Shown in pieces: positions 6,564 to 11,723 of a DNA stretch of 11,723 nt. A program made the translations under genes and the position numbers. The notes under the pieces were generated by a model that saw nothing but the letters and a program-made list of their open reading frames with translations, was not told where the DNA came from and did not search any database. Source of the DNA: Anaerolinea thermophila (lineage in GTDB: Bacteria; Chloroflexota; Anaerolineae; Anaerolineales; DRKV01); NCBI GenBank assembly GCA_020722405.1, contig DYKW01000041.1:1-11723 (forward strand), read 5' to 3'. Numbering within the stretch: the first letter of the stretch is position 1; every line of letters starts with the position of its first letter.

Positions 6564-7259
6564 ATGACCGAAATCTTCCGCGCGCTAGCAGCCTGGCAAA
6601 CCTGGATTTACCTCCTGCTGATTGTCCTGGGGTTGGTTTTTGCATTTCGCTTTTTACGCGCCTGGGATGAGTTACGCCGCTCGGCCTTTGGGCTAGAGCG
6701 ACGAATGGCGCAAGAACGCCTCAATCAGGCCGCCAGCGTGCTGGTGTTGCTGGTGATGGCGGGGGTTTTAGAGTTTATTCTGGTGACTTTTATCGTACCT
6801 GCTACCCCTGGGGCATTACCACTCCCCACGATTACCCCGGCGTTACTGACGACCCCAACGGTGACCCTGCCTCCTGAGGAGATTACCACCCCCCAGGAAA
6901 CCCCATCTCCTCCAGCCGCGCCCCCTGAGGATGCCGCAACCTGTGTTCCTCAAAGCGTAGAGATTCTTTCCCCGTCCCAAGATAGCACCGTCTCCGGGTT
7001 GATTACCCTGCGCGGGTCAGCCAACCTTCCCAATTTCGGATTTTACAAGTTCGAGTATGCCCTGGGCAATGAGGAAAACTGGCAGGCCATCCTGGCAAAC
7101 GATCAACCATCGGTTGCCGCCGACTTGGGGCAATGGGATACCACCCGCCTGGTGCCTGGCCTGTACCGGCTGCGTTTGGTCGTAACCGATAACCAGGGCA
7201 TATCTCAACCTCCGTGTATTGTACGCGTCAATGTGGTTACCCCTACTGAGACCCCCTAA
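6564..7259 (+). CDS. two-TM membrane protein with Pro/Thr-rich linker and Ig-like outer domain
   Basis: A 231-residue protein I cannot name. It has two membrane helices (about 13-31 and 57-79) separated by a short charged loop (ELRRSAFGLERRMAQERL), then a Pro/Thr-rich segment (80-125) and a C-terminal domain of about 105 residues that looks all-beta, with ILSP, GLITLRGSA, GFYKFEYALG, W173 and LYRLRLVVTDN. C127 and C218 bracket this domain and could form a disulfide if it lies outside the membrane. The layout suggests both termini outside, or a hairpin anchor presenting an Ig/Big-like domain at the surface. It lies between PNP and a GNAT enzyme with gaps of four and two bases. Function is unknown; a surface or wall-associated role is only inferred. 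Confidence 0.75.
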   Translation: MTEIFRALAAWQTWIYLLLIVLGLVFAFRFLRAWDELRRSAFGLERRMAQERLNQAASVLVLLVMAGVLEFILVTFIVPATPGALPLPTITPALLTTPTVTLPPEEITTPQETPSPPAAPPEDAATCVPQSVEILSPSQDSTVSGLITLRGSANLPNFGFYKFEYALGNEENWQAILANDQPSVAADLGQWDTTRLVPGLYRLRLVVTDNQGISQPPCIVRVNVVTPTETP

Positions 7260-7261
7260 CC

Positions 7262-7798
7262 ATGCCCAAGGTTCACATTCGCCCGGCAACTGCCGCCGAC
7301 ATCCCTTACCTGAGTCAAATAGATGCTTCCTATACCACCGAAGGCCTCTGGCGCCCAGATATGCCACCGGGCGATGGCCTCATCGGCGTGCAATTTCGCG
7401 AGATACGCCTACCCCGTAGCGTACGCGTAGCCTATCCACGCTCACTAAAACCGCTCTGGGAGTCCTGGCCTCACCTGGATGCCCTGTTGGTTGCCGTTTT
7501 AGATGGACAGGTGGCAGGCTTTATCACATTGCTGCGCCTGCCGGGCACACAAAACGGCCGGGGGAGCGATCTGGTGGTTGCGCCCAATTACCGACGGCAA
7601 GGCATTGGCAGCGCGCTTGTTTTGGCGGGCTTACAGTGGGCGCAAGCCGTTCATTGCAGCATCTTGACGCTGGAAATGCAACCGCGCAACCTGCCGGCCA
7701 TTCGCTTGGCGCAAAAACTGGGCTTTGTTTTTTCCGGTTATCATGAACACTATTACGCTCCACAAGAAAGCGCCTTGTTTTTCTCTCGCAGCGTGTAA
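7262..7798 (+). CDS. GNAT family N-acetyltransferase
   Basis: A 178-residue acetyl-CoA-dependent acyltransferase. The N-terminal IRPATAADIPYL is the usual first strand and helix; motif A is DLVVAPNYRRQGIGSAL (103-119), with RRQGIG holding the pyrophosphate of acetyl-CoA; motif B appears as NLPAIRLAQKLGFVFSGYHEHYY near the C-terminus. Residues 40-70 (IGVQFREIRLPRSVRVAYPR and on) form a longer than usual insert between the first helix and the central strands and may shape the acceptor site. The acceptor is unknown: a protein N-terminus, a small amine and an antibiotic are all possible for this superfamily. The two-base gap from the previous gene and five-base gap to the next place it inside operon 2. 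Confidence 0.88.
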   Translation: MPKVHIRPATAADIPYLSQIDASYTTEGLWRPDMPPGDGLIGVQFREIRLPRSVRVAYPRSLKPLWESWPHLDALLVAVLDGQVAGFITLLRLPGTQNGRGSDLVVAPNYRRQGIGSALVLAGLQWAQAVHCSILTLEMQPRNLPAIRLAQKLGFVFSGYHEHYYAPQESALFFSRSV

Positions 7799-7803
7799 CT
7801 CCC

Positions 7804-9711
7804 ATGTTGATTTCCTTTTTGTCAACGCTGAATCAACTGTTGATCGCAGGCGTGGCCATTACCACGTTCTCGCTGTTGCTGTACGTCCTGACGTTCAACC
7901 TGAAAAATCGGGTGGCGCGTTCGTTTGCTGTCATTCTGGCGAGCGTGGCCGGGGTTTTCACGGGAGAAGCACTTGCCAACACCTTGACATCCCTTGATGA
8001 AATGGCCTTTTGGCTGCGCTTCGAATGGATTGCCCTGGTGTTCCTGCCGGCCTCCTATTTTTACGCCTCGGATGCCTTGATGGAAACTGTAGGGCGGCCA
8101 TCACGCGGTCGTCGGCGATTGGTAGCGCGCTTGAACTTTCTTCTGGCAACCGTTTTCTTACTCCTGTTACCCGGCGACCTCCTGGTGCAAAACCGGCTAC
8201 AAGAGACCACACCGGCCCCATCCTTGCTCCCTGGACGTTTTTTGTGGGTCTTTGTGGCTTACTATACCTTGATGATTTTGTGGGCCGGCGCGAATTTTTG
8301 GCGGGCATACCGGGAGACGTTGGTGGCAACCAGTCGACGCCGGATGCGCTACCTGATGGCCGGCGCAACTGCTCCGGCGCTTGGCTCTTTCCCTTACCTT
8401 ATCCTGGGGACGCAGTGGGCAGAGAACCACGCTTTGCTGTTTTGGTCCTTGGCCGTGCTGAGCAACATGGCTATCAGCGCCCTGCTGGTACTCATGGCTT
8501 ACGCACTGGCTTTTTTTGGCGTTACCTGGCCCGACCGGGTAGTCAAAAGCCGTCTTTTTCGCTGGATTTTGCGCGGCCCGGTGACGGCTTCTACCGTACT
8601 GGCCGTTGCCACAATCACGCGACGAGCCGGGGAACAGTTTGGCAGGCCGTACAATGCATTCGTGCCCTTGCTTATGGTGATTACCATTCTGGGGCTGGAG
8701 TACAGCATCACCTTGTTTGCACCCTGGTGGGAACGCTGGCTGTTCGGAACAGAAGACCGCAGTATCCGCTTGTTGAAAGACATGGAAGACCGCTTGCTCA
8801 GCGAAAACGACTTGCAACAATTTCTTGAAGCAATATTAGCTGCCATCTGTGAACAATTGCGCTCTCAGCGTGCTTTTATTGCTGCCATCAACACCAACAG
8901 TGGCTTGCAACGGGTGGTCACTCTTGGACGTTGGCACGTTCAACAGGATACCTTGCCAGACGCTGAAATTTTAGAGCGTGCGAATACCCTCTCTGAGAGC
9001 ATACTGCCGGAAACAATCTTTTCCTGGGGCAATTTTTGGGTGATTCCGTTATTCGTAGAACAAGACCTTTTGGGCTTAATCATCGCCGAAGGCGGCACTT
9101 TTGAGCCATTGGATGGAGAGCAGCACGCCAGGCTGCGCCTTTTGGCACAGCGGGCAGCACAAGCCTTGCACGATCACCATCTGCAACGCCAGGTTTTGGA
9201 TGGCTTGCTTGCCTTGCGTTCCGAAGTAGACGCTATTCAGGCATTACGCGCCGCTTCGCGGTATGATAGTAATCAAGCATTGGCACAGCAGCCCCCCTTA
9301 GAACAGGAAAAACTTTCTAAATGGGTAAAAGAAGCCCTTTCACATTTTTGGGGCGGCCCCAGGCTTAGCGAGAGTCCGTTGCTAAACTTGCAGATTGTGC
9401 AAGATGCCATCCGGGAAGGCGAAAGTCCGGTCAATGCCTTGCGTTCCGTACTCAAACAAGCCATCGAAAACGTGCGCCCAACCGGAGAGCGCCGTTTTAC
9501 GGCCGAATGGATTCTCTACAATATCCTGGAAATGAAATTCATGGAAGGACACAAAGTTCGAGATGTTGCTCTGCGCCTGGCGGTCTCAGAAGCCGATTTT
9601 TATCGCAAGCAGCGCGTGGCAATCGAAGAAGTGGCTCGCAATATCGTAGAAATGGAAGAACAGCGCCGTCAAGACGCAGAAAACCCTACACTACAGGAGG
9701 AAAAAGTATGA
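7804..9711 (+). CDS. multi-TM receptor with GAF domain and C-terminal sigma-region-4-like HTH, no kinase
   Basis: A 635-residue protein. The first 310 residues hold seven to nine hydrophobic helices (roughly 10-31, 38-60, 67-88, 109-125, 145-165, 185-202, 212-240, 288-306), like the 7TM sensor region found on some histidine kinases. A linker helix (EDRLLSENDLQQFLEAI) leads to a GAF-like domain (about 325-455; AICEQLRSQRAFIAAI, VIPLFVEQDLLGLIIAEG, LRLLAQRAAQAL). No His-kinase, GGDEF, EAL or PP2C motif follows. Residues 557-615 (RRFTAEWILYNILEMKF, EGHKVRDVALRLAVSEADFY, KQRVAIEEVARNI) resemble sigma-70 region 4: a helix, an HTH with the recognition helix at the SEADFYRKQR part, and a basic tail. 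I infer a membrane-bound one-component regulator, with signal and target unknown. It overlaps the next gene by four bases. Confidence 0.75.
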   Translation: MLISFLSTLNQLLIAGVAITTFSLLLYVLTFNLKNRVARSFAVILASVAGVFTGEALANTLTSLDEMAFWLRFEWIALVFLPASYFYASDALMETVGRPSRGRRRLVARLNFLLATVFLLLLPGDLLVQNRLQETTPAPSLLPGRFLWVFVAYYTLMILWAGANFWRAYRETLVATSRRRMRYLMAGATAPALGSFPYLILGTQWAENHALLFWSLAVLSNMAISALLVLMAYALAFFGVTWPDRVVKSRLFRWILRGPVTASTVLAVATITRRAGEQFGRPYNAFVPLLMVITILGLEYSITLFAPWWERWLFGTEDRSIRLLKDMEDRLLSENDLQQFLEAILAAICEQLRSQRAFIAAINTNSGLQRVVTLGRWHVQQDTLPDAEILERANTLSESILPETIFSWGNFWVIPLFVEQDLLGLIIAEGGTFEPLDGEQHARLRLLAQRAAQALHDHHLQRQVLDGLLALRSEVDAIQALRAASRYDSNQALAQQPPLEQEKLSKWVKEALSHFWGGPRLSESPLLNLQIVQDAIREGESPVNALRSVLKQAIENVRPTGERRFTAEWILYNILEMKFMEGHKVRDVALRLAVSEADFYRKQRVAIEEVARNIVEMEEQRRQDAENPTLQEEKV

Positions 9712-10487
9712 CCCCACCTTATGAAACCATTCTTATCGAGGATATTGGACGTGTTGGACTGATTCGTTTCAACCGCCCCAAGGCGTTCAATGCCCTGAAC
9801 AGCACCATGATTGCTGAAATCATGGACGCTCTAGAAGCCTACGACCGGCACCCTGATATTGGGGCAATCGTGCTCACCGGCAACGAACGTGCCTTTGCTG
9901 CCGGCGCGGACATCAAAGAAATGGCCTCTGAAAGCGCCGTTAGCATCCTGCAACGCGACCACATCTCAACCTTCGACCGCATCATGCACATTCGCAAGCC
10001 GGTCATCGCGGCCGTATCGGGTTGGTGTCTGGGCGGCGGCAACGAACTGGCAATGTCATGCGATATGATTGTGGCCTCTGAAAGCGCCCTCTTCGGGCAG
10101 CCGGAAATCAACCTGGGCGTTATTCCTGGCGCAGGCGGCACACAACGCTTGACGCGTGCCATCGGAAAGGCACTAGCAATGGAGATGGTACTCAACGACC
10201 GCCGCTTGACCGCCGAAGAAGCCTTGCGTTTTGGCCTGATAAACCACGTGGTACCGGTCGAGCGCTACCTGGAAGAAGCGCTGGCGTTGGCGCAATCCAT
10301 TGCCGAACGTGCACCTTTGGCGCTACGTTTCGGAAAAGAGGCTGTCAACCATGCCTTCGAATCTTTCCTCTCGGATGGTCTGGCCGACGAGCGCCGGGCT
10401 TTCTATTTCTGCTTTGCTTCCGAAGATCAGAAAGAGGGCATGCAAGCCTTCATGGAAAAACGCAACCCCGCATGGAAGGGACGCTAA
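9708..10487 (+). CDS. enoyl-CoA hydratase / isomerase family protein
   Basis: A 259-residue crotonase, the normal length for a short-chain enoyl-CoA hydratase, which adds water across the double bond of 2-enoyl-CoA in fatty-acid or amino-acid breakdown. FNRPKAFNALN (21-31) and FAAGADIKEM (63-72) form the CoA site and first oxyanion-hole residue. GWCLGGGNELAMSCD (105-119) gives the second oxyanion glycine and E113, and GQPEINLGVIPGAGGTQRL (130-148) gives E133. Both acid/base glutamates of hydratases are present, which favours hydratase over isomerase or decarboxylase. ATG overlaps the receptor stop (ATGA) and has AGGAGG at 9695-9700, seven bases upstream, the best ribosome-binding site in operon 2, so this gene may be translated more strongly than its neighbours. 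No other beta-oxidation gene is adjacent. Confidence 0.93.
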   Translation: MTPPYETILIEDIGRVGLIRFNRPKAFNALNSTMIAEIMDALEAYDRHPDIGAIVLTGNERAFAAGADIKEMASESAVSILQRDHISTFDRIMHIRKPVIAAVSGWCLGGGNELAMSCDMIVASESALFGQPEINLGVIPGAGGTQRLTRAIGKALAMEMVLNDRRLTAEEALRFGLINHVVPVERYLEEALALAQSIAERAPLALRFGKEAVNHAFESFLSDGLADERRAFYFCFASEDQKEGMQAFMEKRNPAWKGR

Positions 10488-10490
10488 ACG

Positions 10491-11288
10491 ATGTTGACTT
10501 TTCGTCAAATTGTCAAAGGCCTGGAAAGATTAGAAGTGCCGCGCGACCGGCCGGTCATTGCACATGCCTCACTCTCGGCTTTTGGGGAGGTACATGGCGG
10601 TGCGGAAACCCTTTTGGGCGCAATGCTAACCGTCTTTCCGGCGCCGATGATGCCAACGTTTACGTACAAGACGATGGTCACACCGAAAGTAGGGCCAGAA
10701 AACAACGGCATCATCTACGGAGAAGGGCAAGACCGCAACCTGATGGCGGAATTCTTTCACCCTGATATGCCCGCTGACCGTCTGATGGGACGGGTAGCCG
10801 AACAATTACGTCAGCACCCCAAAGCAAAACGCTCCATGCACCCCATCCTTTCCTTTGCCGGGATAAATGTTGCCCAGGCACTCACAGCTCAAACATTGGC
10901 CGAGCCATTAGCGCCTATCGAAATGCTAACCGAGGCCGGCGGATACGTCGTATTGTTGGGTGTAGACCACACTTCGAACACCAGCATTCACTACGCGGAG
11001 AGACTGGCCGGGCGCAAACAATTTCAACGCTGGGCACTGACACCTAAAGGCGTCGTCGTTTGCCCCGCTTTTCCGGGTTCTTCAGACGGCTTTGAACAAA
11101 TTACACCACACCTGGAGAAAGTGACCCGACAAGTCGAGATTGGACATGCTACCTGTCGTGCCGTGTCATTGCCAGACTTGATCAATACTGCCCGCCGCAT
11201 CATTGAAATGGATAAGCGCGCCCTGTTGCCGTTAGATTCAGACGACCCGCGGGTACGCGATACGCTGCAGGCCGCCGGTCTGTCCTGA
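10491..11288 (+). CDS. AAC(3) family N-acetyltransferase
   Basis: A 265-residue protein of the aminoglycoside 3-N-acetyltransferase fold, full length for the family. Motifs: IAHASLSAFGEVHGGAETLL (23-42, family form VHSSLSxxGxVxGGAxTVI), MPTFTY (54-59), SMHPILSFAG (115-124, H117) and VVLLGVDHTSNTSIHYAE (153-170; H160, H167, E170). These form the acetyl-CoA and acceptor site in characterised members. Many family members in environmental bacteria are chromosomal and have no proven link to antibiotics, so resistance should not be assumed; a sugar or other amine acceptor is as likely. It lies three bases after the enoyl-CoA hydratase and closes operon 2. No neighbouring mobile-resistance context is seen, only intergenic palindromes. 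Confidence 0.9.
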   Translation: MLTFRQIVKGLERLEVPRDRPVIAHASLSAFGEVHGGAETLLGAMLTVFPAPMMPTFTYKTMVTPKVGPENNGIIYGEGQDRNLMAEFFHPDMPADRLMGRVAEQLRQHPKAKRSMHPILSFAGINVAQALTAQTLAEPLAPIEMLTEAGGYVVLLGVDHTSNTSIHYAERLAGRKQFQRWALTPKGVVVCPAFPGSSDGFEQITPHLEKVTRQVEIGHATCRAVSLPDLINTARRIIEMDKRALLPLDSDDPRVRDTLQAAGLS

Positions 11289-11540
<252 letters not shown>

Positions 11541-11599
11541 CATTTCTGGCGGCGGGTGTAAGACAGGCTTCAGCCTGTCCCTCGTAGGCACCCGTGCCC
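11541..11599. repeat. 59-base nested-hairpin repeat, copy 1
   Basis: The copy begins CATTTCTGGCGGCGGGTG. It contains an inner hairpin GACAGGCT-TC-AGCCTGTC (11562-11579) inside an outer stem CGGGTG (11553-11558) / CACCCG (11589-11594). It matches copy 2 at 56 of 59 positions and abuts the 33-base palindrome. Confidence 0.8.
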
Positions 11600-11611
11600 G
11601 GCTCCTGGGAG

Positions 11612-11631
11612 CGCCGGACCCCAGTCCGGCG
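11612..11631. repeat. CCCA-loop hairpin between the 59-base repeats
   Basis: CGCCGGAC - CCCA - GTCCGGCG is a perfect 8-bp stem with the same four-base loop as the hairpin at 5459-5476. It lies between the two 59-base copies and so may be part of a larger 124-base repeating unit. Confidence 0.7.
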
Positions 11632-11664
11632 GTTGCTGCCAGGCCAGTGCTCGGCGCACCCAGT

Positions 11665-11723
11665 CATTTCTGGCGGCGGGTGTAAGACAGGCTTCAGCCT
11701 GTCCCCCGTGGGCGCCCGTGCCC
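11665..11723. repeat. 59-base nested-hairpin repeat, copy 2 (at window edge)
   Basis: A direct repeat of 11541-11599, 124 bases downstream, with three substitutions. The inner hairpin (11686-11703) is unchanged. One substitution turns an outer-stem T-A pair into a T-G wobble, so the fold is kept. The array probably continues past the window end. Confidence 0.8.

Noticed and set aside
8010..8828. 272-codon + frame inside the membrane receptor gene
   Set aside because: Alternative frame of the receptor; its translation is rich in Gly, Arg and Pro with no domain, while the receptor frame shows consistent membrane helices.
11541..11723. CRISPR array
   Set aside because: Two 59-base copies with internal palindromes separated by 65 bases that themselves contain a hairpin; not a short direct repeat with unique spacers, and no cas gene is present.

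Overview
The window looks like a bacterial chromosome segment of moderate G+C, probably Chloroflexota of the Anaerolineae type. This rests on the gene set (an S1-repeat protein beside a ComEA-like protein, a Pro/Thr-rich Ig-like membrane protein, a 7TM-GAF receptor, GxxExxY remnants) and on the intergenic short repeats. No marker gene proves it. All intact genes are on the + strand.

Layout: a polysaccharide deacetylase family gene (12-1010) is followed by a 765-base repeat-rich gap. That gap holds a frameshifted GxxExxY (PDDEXK_3) gene on the minus strand, with inverted-repeat-like ends and octamer repeats outside them. A perfect extended -10 box (TGG-TATAAT, 1710-1718) then opens operon 1: a three-S1-domain RNA-binding protein, a ComEA-like SLBB/helix-hairpin-helix protein, a HET-C/zinc-phospholipase-C-like protein, threonine synthase and a small CDGSH iron-sulfur protein. 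The first four are coupled by short gaps or overlaps. The operon ends at a clear hairpin terminator (5395-5434).

The next gap (5377-5722) holds a CCCA-loop hairpin, a deleted second GxxExxY remnant on the + strand and another perfect extended -10 box (TGA-TATAAT, 5666-5674). Operon 2 follows with six tightly packed genes: purine nucleoside phosphorylase, a two-TM protein with an Ig-like outer domain, a GNAT acetyltransferase, a 635-aa multi-TM/GAF/helix-turn-helix receptor without a kinase domain, an enoyl-CoA hydratase and an AAC(3)-family acetyltransferase. No gap exceeds 5 bases. The genes do not form one obvious pathway; the packing suggests shared transcription rather than a single system.

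The last 435 bases hold no convincing gene but a cluster of palindromes: a 16-bp inverted repeat, an 8-bp CCCA hairpin, and a 59-bp nested-hairpin repeat present twice, 124 bases apart, that runs to the window edge.

I see no CRISPR array, tRNA, rRNA, integrase or complete defence system. The most unusual points are that the two GxxExxY remnants end at the same 15-mer exactly 28 bases upstream of the two operon promoters, and the kinase-less membrane receptor with a sigma-region-4-like C-terminus.
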